The position numbers and the translations under genes were made by a program. Positions 45,083 to 53,316 of a stretch of DNA of 64,000 nucleotides are shown here, piece by piece (position 1 is the first letter of the stretch; every line of letters starts with the position of its first letter). Below the pieces are notes generated by a model. That model saw only the letters and a program-made list of their open reading frames with translations. It was not told the DNA's origin and searched no databases. Source of the DNA: CBDFKY01 sp965248995 (GTDB lineage Bacteria > Pseudomonadota > Alphaproteobacteria > Rickettsiales > UBA998); assembly GCA_965248995.1 (NCBI GenBank), contig CBDFKY010000014.1, positions 270,064 through 334,063 of the forward strand, written 5' to 3'.

Positions 45083-46432
45083 ATGCACGCACTGCAAGCA
45101 AACCAACCTGTTTTTCAGGCCGATAACCTGTCCTGGATCATGGCCGGGCTGATCGTGTTCGTGGTCGTCACGGTACTGGGTTTTTCAAAACGCTACATGG
45201 CGGGCGACAGGAACCATGCGCGCCATGTCAGGGATATCGTGCTGCTGTGCGCAGGCGTGCTGGTCACGGTGTTCGCCGACCACCTGCTAGCGCTGCTGGC
45301 GGGATGGGGCGTGAGCAACCTGCTGCTGGTGCGCCTGATGGTGCATAAGAAGGAATGGCGCGCGGCGCGCAACGCGGGGCGGCTGGCGCTGGCGACATTC
45401 GGTTCAGGCATGGCCATGCTCGCAGGCGGCTTCTGGCTGCTGGCCGACGCCACCGGCAGCGCTTCGATCCATACGCTGCTGTCCCGGCCCGTCTATCCTG
45501 AAACATTGAAACTCACCGTCGCCCTTGTACTGATCGCGGTCGCCGCCTTCACGCAGTCGGCAGTGTTGCCGTTTCATAAATGGCTGACGTCGTCGCTCAA
45601 TTCTCCGGTGCCGGTATCGGCGCTGATGCATGCCGGACTGGTGAACGGCGGCGGATTCCTTCTGGTGCGCTTCGCACCGCTTTACCTCGCGCAACCCGGA
45701 CTGCTGCACATCATTTTTCTTGCGGGACTGATCACGGCGGTCACGGGGACGCTGTGGAAGCTGCTGCAAACCGACATCAAGCGCATGCTGGCATGCTCGA
45801 CGATGGGGCAGATGGGGTTCATGGTCATGCAGTGCGGCATGGGGTTGTTCCCGCTCGCGGTATCGCACCTGGTCTGGCACGGCCTGTTCAAAGCGTATCT
45901 GTTCCTCGCCAGCGGTTCCGTCTTGCGGGAAACAAGGCCCAAAGACCGTTTCAGCGGTATCACCTTTACCTCATTCGGCCTGTCCTGCCTTTTCGGGCTT
46001 GGCGGGGTCCGTGCCTTCGCTCTGGTAACGGGCAATGCGTTCACGCTGGAGGATACCGGCGCACTCATGATTGCCCTGGTGTTCATGACGGCCGCGCAGT
46101 CGGCATGCAATCTGCTGGCGCGCGCACTCACGCTGCCTTCCATGCTGGCCGCGCTGATCATGAGCGTGGGCGGCGGCGTGATGTACGGCATCAGCGTGCG
46201 GCTGGTGGAATCAGCGCTGGCTCCGCTCAACATCATGGCACCGCAGCCGCTGGATGCGGTGTACGTGACGGGCTTCACCACTATTTTCCTGATCTGGCTG
46301 CTGATGAACATGAACGTCACAGTACGCCTGCAGGGGAATGTAGTATGGAAGCGGCTCTATATGGCAGCGCTGAACGGGAGTCAGCCGCATCCGTCCACGA
46401 TTACGTCCAGCCGAACTTCCTACCAGTTTTAA
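45083..46432 (+). CDS. dabB: DabB, proton-conducting subunit of the DAB inorganic-carbon pump
   Basis: The 449-residue membrane protein belongs to the NuoL/MrpA antiporter-like family, with about 12 hydrophobic helices and conserved features. These are TQSAVLPFHKWL (Lys in TM7), SPVPVSALMHAGLVNGGGFLL and DIKRMLACSTMGQMGFM. In DAB systems this subunit couples the proton gradient to the DabA carbonic-anhydrase-like subunit. The gene precedes dabA by 12 bases, so the two are an operon. At 449 residues it is shorter than NuoL, as DabB should be. Confidence 0.93.
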   Translation: MHALQANQPVFQADNLSWIMAGLIVFVVVTVLGFSKRYMAGDRNHARHVRDIVLLCAGVLVTVFADHLLALLAGWGVSNLLLVRLMVHKKEWRAARNAGRLALATFGSGMAMLAGGFWLLADATGSASIHTLLSRPVYPETLKLTVALVLIAVAAFTQSAVLPFHKWLTSSLNSPVPVSALMHAGLVNGGGFLLVRFAPLYLAQPGLLHIIFLAGLITAVTGTLWKLLQTDIKRMLACSTMGQMGFMVMQCGMGLFPLAVSHLVWHGLFKAYLFLASGSVLRETRPKDRFSGITFTSFGLSCLFGLGGVRAFALVTGNAFTLEDTGALMIALVFMTAAQSACNLLARALTLPSMLAALIMSVGGGVMYGISVRLVESALAPLNIMAPQPLDAVYVTGFTTIFLIWLLMNMNVTVRLQGNVVWKRLYMAALNGSQPHPSTITSSRTSYQF

Positions 46433-46444
46433 AAAGGAAACTTC

Positions 46445-48670
46445 ATGAGCACCGTCTTGAAAATGAAAAGTGACGAAGGCCAGTATGTGCTGCAGGAAGA
46501 AGCCGAGGCGATCGGAGCGCTGGTTTCCCGCGCTGCCGATGTCGCCGCTCCGGTGTGGCCGCTCAAGACCTTCATCGCCTGCAATCCCCTGCAAGGATAT
46601 GAATGCCTGCCTTTCGAGGAAGCGCTGGCAAAGGCCGACGGTTACAAGACGATCAATCGTTACGACATCGCCGGCCGCGGCGCGGTTAACCGGGAGATGA
46701 TCAAATGGCTGGGCGCATTTCTTGATGAGGGGCAGGCGACCCTTCACATGCCACACCGCTCGGCGGGATTTTACCGCGCGTTCGTGGATCTGGCACGGTA
46801 TGATAGCAAACTGCGCCGCAGCAAGGAAATCACTTCATGGCTCGCCCGGTTGCCGTTGGCGCCGGAAGAAGCCATCGCCGCGGCCTTGAAACGCTTGAAG
46901 ATAGCCGGGCGGCATCATGAGGAATTCATCCGCCAATCGCTGGCGGCGCTGCCCGGCTGGTCGGGCTATGTGAAATGGAACACCGACTGGCGCAATGACC
47001 GAAATGCTCCTCACCCCATCACCCTGAAAGACTACGTGGCGGTCCGGCTGATCATCACCTGCGCGCTGTGGCCGGAAGCAAGGGTGCTGGACGCCGGTTC
47101 AACCGATACACCCGCCAGGTCCGGGCCGTCCGAAGCGGAGGAAGCCTATGGCAACGGTCTGCTGAAAAAACTGCTGCCACAGGTGAGCGAAGCGGCTTCG
47201 CCGGGAAAGGACAGGCCGCAGGCACAGCTCGCATTCTGCATCGACGTGCGATCGGAGCCGTTTCGCCGCAGCGTTGAAGCGCAGGGCACCTATGAAACGC
47301 TGGGGTTCGCCGGATTCTTCGGTCTGCCGGTGCGCGTAAAGGGCTACGATGACGAAGAAGCGCATGATTCCTGCCCGGTGCTGCTCACGCCCTCTCACGA
47401 GGTGCATGATCATCCAGCGCGTCAGGGCCGCGAAGTAACGCGCCATCACCACAGGCGCTCGATCCTCCAGCTTCCGGGATCCATTTACCAGTCGCTTAAA
47501 TATAACTTCGCGACGCCCTTCGTTCTCGTGGAAATGCTGGGGCCCTGGTACGGTGTGAGAATGCTGGCGCGCACATTTGTTCCCTCACGGGTAGCGATGC
47601 TGAAAGCATGCGGCAGGGGGAGCATCATGCCTGCACTTCTTACCCAGCCTTCGCTCGACGGCATCCCCCTTGCGCAGCAGGCGGAGTATGCCGAGAAAGC
47701 CTTGAGGATGATGGGCCTGACGCAACGCTTCGCCCCGCTGGTGGTGCTCTGCGGACACGGCAGTACCACGAACAACAACGCTTACGCATCCGCACTCGAC
47801 TGCGGTGCCTGCGGGGGAAATCACGGTGGCGCCAACGCCCGCATTATGGCGGCGATCCTCAACCGACAGGACATACGTTCGATTCTCGCCGAGCGCGGAC
47901 TGGCGATACCCGAGGATACGCTCTTCGTCGCCGCCCAGCATGACACCACGACCGATCAGGTGGAACTCTATCACCCCGCGTGCGCGGATAAGCCGCATCA
48001 GGCCGCCATCGCACGATTGCGACAGGACCTGACGAAGGCGGGAGCGGTCACCGCCGCCTTACGCTGCGCCACCTTCGGCCTGCGTCATGAAAAGCGGACA
48101 GTAAAGCAGACCCTCCGACGCAGCCGGGACTGGGCGCAGCCGAGGCCGGAATGGGGACTGGCGCGCAACGCTTCCTTCATCATCGGGCCGAGGGCGCTGA
48201 GCAGGGATGTGGATCTGGAAGGACGCAGCTTCCTGCATTCCTACGATTGGGAAAACGATCCCGACGGCACATTCCTGACCGCCATCCTGACCGCGCCGAT
48301 GGTGGTGGCGCAGTGGATCAACAGCCAGTATCTGTTCTCCACCCTGGATAACGTCTGCTACGGCGGAGGCAGTAAGGTGACGAAAAACGTCACCGGCAAG
48401 CTTGGCATCATGCAGGGCAATGCCAGCGACCTGATGCACGGCCTGCCGCTGCAATCCGTCTATGCGGCGGATGATAAGCCCTACCATGAACCGCTCAGGC
48501 TGCTGACGGTGGTATACGCACCGCGCGGGGTGATCGAAGCGATCGTGCATAAGCAGGCCGTACTTCAGAAACTCTTCGGCAACGGGTGGGTGCGGCTCGC
48601 CTGTATCGATCCTTCGGAAAACAAAGCCTATCTCCTGCAAAGGGATTTCACATGGCGGAAAACGCACTGA
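46445..48670 (+). CDS. dabA: DabA, carbonic-anhydrase-like subunit of the DAB inorganic-carbon pump (DUF2309)
   Basis: DabA binds zinc and hydrates CO2 one-way in the cytoplasm, accumulating bicarbonate. The 741-residue protein has the DUF2309 opening KTFIACNPLQGYECLPFEEA. The zinc/active-site set is C265 and D267 in FCIDVRSE, H438 in CGHGS and C453 in DCGACGG. The spacings 265-438 (173) and 438-453 (15) equal those I recall for the biochemically studied Halothiobacillus DabA (C351, D353, H524, C539). A good AAGGAA ribosome site precedes the ATG. The pair is expected to be functional. Confidence 0.96.
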   Translation: MSTVLKMKSDEGQYVLQEEAEAIGALVSRAADVAAPVWPLKTFIACNPLQGYECLPFEEALAKADGYKTINRYDIAGRGAVNREMIKWLGAFLDEGQATLHMPHRSAGFYRAFVDLARYDSKLRRSKEITSWLARLPLAPEEAIAAALKRLKIAGRHHEEFIRQSLAALPGWSGYVKWNTDWRNDRNAPHPITLKDYVAVRLIITCALWPEARVLDAGSTDTPARSGPSEAEEAYGNGLLKKLLPQVSEAASPGKDRPQAQLAFCIDVRSEPFRRSVEAQGTYETLGFAGFFGLPVRVKGYDDEEAHDSCPVLLTPSHEVHDHPARQGREVTRHHHRRSILQLPGSIYQSLKYNFATPFVLVEMLGPWYGVRMLARTFVPSRVAMLKACGRGSIMPALLTQPSLDGIPLAQQAEYAEKALRMMGLTQRFAPLVVLCGHGSTTNNNAYASALDCGACGGNHGGANARIMAAILNRQDIRSILAERGLAIPEDTLFVAAQHDTTTDQVELYHPACADKPHQAAIARLRQDLTKAGAVTAALRCATFGLRHEKRTVKQTLRRSRDWAQPRPEWGLARNASFIIGPRALSRDVDLEGRSFLHSYDWENDPDGTFLTAILTAPMVVAQWINSQYLFSTLDNVCYGGGSKVTKNVTGKLGIMQGNASDLMHGLPLQSVYAADDKPYHEPLRLLTVVYAPRGVIEAIVHKQAVLQKLFGNGWVRLACIDPSENKAYLLQRDFTWRKTH

Positions 48671-48800
48671 ACGGCGCGCCGGCTTACTCGGGTTAGCGGC
48701 GCTGTTCCCTACCGGACATGCCGGATCCATAGCCGTCGCACCGCCGCTCTCGAGGGTTTTTCGATTTCCGGAGCAGATTAAGACCGGAAAAGTGAGAGGG

Positions 48801-48886
48801 TGCTCGCGGCCGGAGTCGAACCGGCATGACTGTTAAAGGTCGACGGATTTTAAGTCCGTTGCGTCTACCGGTTCCGCCACGCGAGC
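48801..48886 (-). tRNA. tRNA-Leu (TAA)
   Basis: On the minus strand the acceptor GCTCGCG pairs with CGCGAGC, followed by A; CCA is not encoded. The anticodon loop ACTTAAAAT gives TAA, a long variable arm (TCGACCTTTAACAGTCA) is present, and the T-arm is CCGGTTCGACTCCGG. The D-arm TGGCGGAACCGGTAGACGC is typical of leucine. Confidence 0.95.
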
Positions 48887-49077
48887 TTACCCAAAAAACA
48901 TGCCGCCTACCCTAAGGGAACTGCGGTTGTTGCGTCAACGGATTTTTGCCGCGCGCGTGAAATGCGACGGAAAAGAGGGCAGGCAATGATGCGGTGCAAA
49001 ACACTCATATCTGGACATTTCACGCGCGGTGCACTACGTCAAAGAAATCATCCACACTAGAGCGAGAGCATGATTTT

Positions 49078-50259
49078 ATGGCGGAAACAGGACAGGATAT
49101 CGTAATCGTCGAAGCGGTGCGCACCGCGATCGGCGCGTTTAACGGGGGACTCGCCACGGTGCCGGCCCACCAGCTGGGAGCGACCGTTATCCAGGCGCTG
49201 CTGAAACGCTCCAAAGTGGAGGCCGACGCGATTTCCGAAGTGATACTGGGGCAGGTGCTGACGGCCGCGCAGGGGCAGAATCCGGCCCGCCAAGCAGTGA
49301 TCGGGGCGGGGTTGCCTAACAGCGTACCGGGATGGGGCCTTAATCAGGTTTGCGGATCAGGGCTTCGGGCCGTGGCGCTTGGCACCCAAGCGATTCTGAA
49401 CGGGGACAGCACCATCGTGATCGCCGGCGGGCAGGAAAGCATGTCGCTGGCTCAACACGCCACCTACATGCGCGCAGGCGTGAAAATGGGCAACGCGACG
49501 TTGACCGATACCATGATTACGGACGGACTGTGGGACGCGTTCAACAACTACCACATGGGTATCACGGCGGAAAACATCGCCAAGCAGTTCGAAATCTCCC
49601 GCGAAGATCAGGACGCGCTGGCACTGACGTCTCAAACGCGTGCGACCGCTGCCATCAAAGCGGGCAGGTTCGTCGACGAAATCGTTCCCGTCACCGTCAA
49701 GGGCCGCAAGGGCGATACGGTGGTCAGCGTCGATGAATTTCCGCGTGAGACCACGATGGAAGTGCTCGCAGGCTTGCGGCCCGCGTTCGATAAGGCGGGG
49801 ACCGTAACGGCGGGCAACGCTTCCGGACTGAACGACGGCGCGGCCGCGGTGATGTTGATGAGCCGCGCGGAAGCGGACAAACGCGGCCTGAAACCGCTCG
49901 CGACGATCCACGCCTGGGCCCATGCCGGGGTCGATCCGGCGATCATGGGGACCGGCCCAATCTACGCGACGCGCAAATGCCTGGAGAAAGCGGGCTGGAA
50001 CATCGGGGACCTCGACCTGATCGAGTCCAACGAGGCATTCGCGGCGCAGGCGCTCAGCGTGGCTCGGATACTGGAATTCGACATGGAAAAAGTCAACGTC
50101 AACGGCGGCGCCATCGCGCTCGGCCACCCGATCGGCGCATCCGGCGCGCGGGTGCTGGTGACGCTGCTGCATGAGATGCGGAAGCGGGATGCGAAGAAAG
50201 GTCTGGCGACGCTGTGCATCGGCGGCGGTATGGGGATTGCGCTGGCGGTGTCGCGGTAG
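49078..50259 (+). CDS. phaA: acetyl-CoA acetyltransferase (beta-ketothiolase)
   Basis: The 393-residue thiolase condenses two acetyl-CoA to acetoacetyl-CoA, the first step of polyhydroxybutyrate synthesis. Catalytic residues are C92 in NQVCGSGLRA, H350 in GHPIGASGARV and C380 in LCIGGGMG. The open frame extends upstream to 48994, but ATG 49078 matches homologs. phaB lies 1.1 kb on, separated by two minus-strand genes. Confidence 0.95.
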   Translation: MAETGQDIVIVEAVRTAIGAFNGGLATVPAHQLGATVIQALLKRSKVEADAISEVILGQVLTAAQGQNPARQAVIGAGLPNSVPGWGLNQVCGSGLRAVALGTQAILNGDSTIVIAGGQESMSLAQHATYMRAGVKMGNATLTDTMITDGLWDAFNNYHMGITAENIAKQFEISREDQDALALTSQTRATAAIKAGRFVDEIVPVTVKGRKGDTVVSVDEFPRETTMEVLAGLRPAFDKAGTVTAGNASGLNDGAAAVMLMSRAEADKRGLKPLATIHAWAHAGVDPAIMGTGPIYATRKCLEKAGWNIGDLDLIESNEAFAAQALSVARILEFDMEKVNVNGGAIALGHPIGASGARVLVTLLHEMRKRDAKKGLATLCIGGGMGIALAVSR

Positions 50260-50278
50260 AAAATGTCAATTTAAAGGT

Positions 50279-50311
50279 AAAAAAATTCCCCATTAAGCGA
50301 ACTTAACGGGG
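50279..50311 (-). terminator. intrinsic terminator after the 53-residue gene
   Basis: On the minus strand CCCCGTTAAG and CTTAATGGGG form a ten-base stem with one mismatch around TTCG, followed by AATTTTTTT. It lies directly after the stop at 50327. Confidence 0.8.
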
Positions 50312-50326
50312 TGCGACGAGGCGATT

Positions 50327-50488
50327 TTATTCACCGCGTACGATTTTTCTGACTACTTCTGCCTCCTCCTTGCTTATTTTACCGCTTCTATCCTGTATGT
50401 CTTGGCGGTGCGAGTCTGGCAAGTTTGCTTGCGTTGACTCGGATGTGAAACGTGGTTGAGGTTCCGAATTGTTATTTTTGGTACCCAT
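50327..50488 (-). CDS. 53-residue polar protein of unknown function
   Basis: A small gene starts at ATG 50486-50488 with a perfect AAGGAG ribosome site eight bases upstream and ends in TAA just before a strong terminator. The product begins MGTKNNNSEPQPRF, is polar throughout and ends in a charged helix (KISKEEAEVVRKIVRGE). The ribosome site plus terminator make it a real transcription unit. No family is recognised. Confidence 0.7.
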   Translation of the reverse strand: MGTKNNNSEPQPRFTSESTQANLPDSHRQDIQDRSGKISKEEAEVVRKIVRGE

Positions 50489-50697
50489 TTTTTTCTCCTT
50501 AAGCCAATGCTTAAGAGTAATTGCGACCTAGTTATTCCTCATCGCATATATGGCGTGTAAAATAGTTAAACCATTCTACAGCAGTTAATTAAAAAAATTA
50601 ACAAATAACTATTTCATACTAAAATAACTTTCAACCTCTGTCAATATTTACCTTCTATTAGCGATAATTATTTTATTTTTATTAATTGACTTATAGC
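50489..50697. other. AT-rich intergenic region between two minus-strand genes
   Basis: This stretch is strikingly AT-rich compared with the flanking pha genes and shows no open frame of note. It should contain the promoter of the 53-residue gene. No specific site can be named. Confidence 0.5.
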
Positions 50698-50725
50698 AAA
50701 AAAAAACCAACCGTGATTCGGTTGG
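50698..50725 (-). terminator. intrinsic terminator after the 50733 gene
   Basis: On the minus strand CCAACCGAATCACGGTTGG forms a seven-base stem, followed by nine T. It lies eight bases beyond the stop of the membrane coiled-coil gene. Confidence 0.88.
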
Positions 50726-50732
50726 AGGGGAG

Positions 50733-51230
50733 TTAGATGTTAGGGTAGTATTTAGTGCCCGTGTAAGTAATCATTTGAGCTTCCAAGGCTTGCACTAACG
50801 CCTCTTTCAGGAGAAGGGGGGTAGAAGGATTCAAAGCAGTATAAAGGTGTGGAAATCCTAATCCCCCGGGATTTTGTGCGATCAACTTCAAGAGTGCGTC
50901 TAGAAGTTGCTGCCTCTCGGTTTCAACTGCTTCAGCTTCTTCTTGCTCCTTTGCTTCGGCGAAAGCTTTTGCTTTTGTCACTTCCGCTCTGGCTAGTGCA
51001 GCTGCCTGGGTCCTTCCATCTTCAGAGGGCGTTTGTTCCTCCTCCGATAGCGTTTCTCCAAACCACAGAACGCCACCGCTGATAACCCAGATAATGGAGA
51101 CGGGGACGGCGGCAGGTTTCTGCTCATCATTCCCAAGGAAGAATAACCAAGCCAGAATTACGGTACTTAGCGTCAAAACAAACCCGGCAAACGCACTGCT
51201 TAGCGGGCTAAAAAGATGTTTGAGATTCAT
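50733..51230 (-). CDS. membrane protein with two helices, coiled coil and small C-terminal domain, unknown
   Basis: The 165-residue protein has two hydrophobic segments (about 11-32 and 42-58) and an Ala/Glu/Lys-rich coiled coil (about 74-108, AEVTKAKAFAEAKEQEEAEAV in part). A C-terminal region (about 110-165) resembles a small helical or winged fold (LLKLIAQNPGGLGFPHLYTAL). It probably sits in the inner membrane with the coiled coil in the cytoplasm. No family is recognised. It is AT-richer than its neighbours and lies between phaA and phaB, suggesting insertion into that locus. Confidence 0.6.
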   Translation of the reverse strand: MNLKHLFSPLSSAFAGFVLTLSTVILAWLFFLGNDEQKPAAVPVSIIWVISGGVLWFGETLSEEEQTPSEDGRTQAAALARAEVTKAKAFAEAKEQEEAEAVETERQQLLDALLKLIAQNPGGLGFPHLYTALNPSTPLLLKEALVQALEAQMITYTGTKYYPNI

Positions 51231-51387
51231 AAGTCTTTAAGCGAAGTGGAAGCATTGATCATACATTTTAATCAACGCTTTGTAAAGATCGATGTGAGTT
51301 GCCACGAGCGTTCAGATACATTTGAAAAAGCTTGCGCGAACCACACGCGGGCGTTAAGACCAACCGAAATTACCAGAAGGATACGAG

Positions 51388-52116
51388 ATGACAAAGCGCA
51401 AAGCGATCGTAACAGGCGGAACACGCGGGATCGGTAAGTCCATCGCCACCGAGCTGAAAGCGGCGGGGTTCGACGTGCTGGTGAATTATGCGTCGCGGGA
51501 CGAGGTGGCGGAGGCGTTCACCAAGGAGACCGGTATTCCGGCGATCAAATGGGACGTCGCCGATTTCGAGGAAGCTGCCCGGGGCCTGAAGCTGGCGGAG
51601 GAGGCACTCGGCGGCGGTGTCGAGGTGTTGATCAACAATGCGGGAATCACCCGTGACGCGGCGATGCACAAGATGGACGCGAAACAATGGGGGGAGGTGA
51701 TCAACACCAACCTCAATTCCTGTTTCTACATGTCGCGGCTGGTGATCGAGGGGATGCGTGAGCGTGGTTTCGGGCGGATCGTCAATATCAGTTCGATCAA
51801 CGGGCAGATGGGGCAGTTCGGCCAGACCAACTATTCCGCCGCGAAAGCGGGCGTGATGGGGTTTACCAAGGCGCTCGCCCGGGAGACGGCGGCCAAGGGC
51901 ATCACGGTTAATACGATTTCGCCCGGCTATATCCGTACCGATATGACGGCGAGCATCCGTGAGGACGTGCTGAAATCCATCATCGGCGGCATTCCGGTCG
52001 GGCGGATGGGCGAGCCGGAGGAAATCGCGCGCGCCGTGCTTTTCCTGGTCAGCGACGGGGCGGGGTTCATCACCGGTGAGACGCTGTCCGTCAACGGCGG
52101 CCAGTACATGGAATAA
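51388..52116 (+). CDS. phaB: acetoacetyl-CoA reductase
   Basis: The 242-residue short-chain dehydrogenase reduces acetoacetyl-CoA to (R)-3-hydroxybutyryl-CoA with NADPH. It shows the nucleotide motif TGGTRGIG (9-16), NNAG (83-86), the catalytic Ser136, Y149 and K153 in TNYSAAKAG, and the PhaB-type SSINGQMGQFGQTNYSAAK block read in parts. An AAGGA ribosome site precedes the ATG. With phaA and a phasin-like gene it forms a PHB locus; no phaC synthase is in the window. Confidence 0.95.
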   Translation: MTKRKAIVTGGTRGIGKSIATELKAAGFDVLVNYASRDEVAEAFTKETGIPAIKWDVADFEEAARGLKLAEEALGGGVEVLINNAGITRDAAMHKMDAKQWGEVINTNLNSCFYMSRLVIEGMRERGFGRIVNISSINGQMGQFGQTNYSAAKAGVMGFTKALARETAAKGITVNTISPGYIRTDMTASIREDVLKSIIGGIPVGRMGEPEEIARAVLFLVSDGAGFITGETLSVNGGQYME

Positions 52117-52143
52117 CCCTGAAATCTGAAAAGGAACTCTCTT

Positions 52144-52542
52144 ATGACATGTAACGTGATGTTCTCCCCCTTCGCCCTGATGGAACAATGGCAGGCGCTA
52201 TGCATGAAGCAATCGGCGGCGCTGTGGCAGGCGAACATGGCGGCGGCGGAGACGATCTTTCGCCGTACTTCTATGATGGGACAAGTGGCCAGCGGCCGCA
52301 TTGCGCCCACGCACCCCGAATTTTCCCGCATGTGGGAAGAAAAGATGCATTCCGGCATGAAAGGGCAGATGGCCATGATGGCCGCGTGGCAGGATGCGGC
52401 GCTGCGCTATCGAACCACACCGAAAACGGCGGAAGCGGCTCTGTCGCGCGGGCTGCGGGTGGCGGAACAGGTGTATGACGCCGGAGTGGGGCCGGGATTC
52501 GGTACGGTGAAGCGCAACGCGAAGCGGCTGCGAAAGACATAA
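52144..52542 (+). CDS. phasin-like PHB-granule protein
   Basis: The 132-residue protein is largely helical with Met/Ala/Gln-rich amphipathic stretches (MEQWQALCMKQSAALWQANM, AAAETIFRRTSMM) and a basic C-terminus (KRNAKRLRKT). This is the character of phasins that coat polyhydroxybutyrate granules. It lies 27 bases after phaB with an AAAGGAA ribosome site, which supports the role. Sequence identity to a named phasin cannot be claimed. Confidence 0.6.
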   Translation: MTCNVMFSPFALMEQWQALCMKQSAALWQANMAAAETIFRRTSMMGQVASGRIAPTHPEFSRMWEEKMHSGMKGQMAMMAAWQDAALRYRTTPKTAEAALSRGLRVAEQVYDAGVGPGFGTVKRNAKRLRKT

Positions 52543-52659
52543 AATCAGATTCGCGGTGCAAAGGTGGCATCACCCTTCCCGCGAATGCGGTGCGGAAAGG
52601 GCAGGTACCGAAGGGCCATCGTTGTTGTAAAGCGGCTCTTTACCGCTTATAACGCATCC

Positions 52660-53316
52660 ATGCGTTTATTGCTGGTGGAAGACGATCAAATGCTCGGAAC
52701 CTCGCTCAAGCGGGCGCTGGAGAACCATGCGTACGGGGTGGACTGGGTGCAGGACGGCGAGTCGGCGCTGCTGGCCGTCGAAAGCCTCTCCTTCGCGGCG
52801 ATGGTGCTGGATATCAACCTGCCGAAACTTTCCGGGATCGACGTGCTGCGCGGCCTGCGGGCGGGCAAGAAAATCCTTCCCGTGCTGGTCCTGACGGCGC
52901 GGGATACGGCATTGCAGAAAGTGGAGGGGCTGGACAGCGGTGCGGACGACTACCTGGTCAAACCGTTCGATCTCGATGAATTGCTGGCGCGGCTGCGCGC
53001 CCTTATCCGCCGGGCGGCGGGACGGGCGGAGGTGGGGTTACGTTCCGGCAACGTGGAGATGGATACCGCCGCTACGATCGTCCGGCAAGAAGGGCAGGCG
53101 GTGCTGTTGACCGCCAAGGAATACCGCATCCTGAAACTGCTGATGGAACGCGCCGGCAAGTTCGTCACCAAGCCGGACATCGAGTACGCGTTGTACAGCG
53201 CCGAGGACGCGGTGGAGAGCAATACCGTGGAAGTCGCTATCTATAACCTGCGCAAAAAGCTGGGGGCGGAATTCATCCAGACGATCCGGGGCGTGGGATA
53301 CCGGGTGAATGCATGA
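52660..53316 (+). CDS. OmpR-family response regulator
   Basis: The 218-residue regulator has a receiver domain (E7-D8-D9, phospho-acceptor D51 in VLDINLP, K101 in YLVKPFDL) and an OmpR-type winged helix (LTAKEYRILKLLMERAGKFV, VEVAIYNLRKKLG, IRGVGYRV). It is closest in appearance to the QseB/PmrA/TctD group. ATG 52660 fits the family; the frame is open to 52564. It overlaps its sensor kinase by four bases. Confidence 0.93.
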   Translation: MRLLLVEDDQMLGTSLKRALENHAYGVDWVQDGESALLAVESLSFAAMVLDINLPKLSGIDVLRGLRAGKKILPVLVLTARDTALQKVEGLDSGADDYLVKPFDLDELLARLRALIRRAAGRAEVGLRSGNVEMDTAATIVRQEGQAVLLTAKEYRILKLLMERAGKFVTKPDIEYALYSAEDAVESNTVEVAIYNLRKKLGAEFIQTIRGVGYRVNA

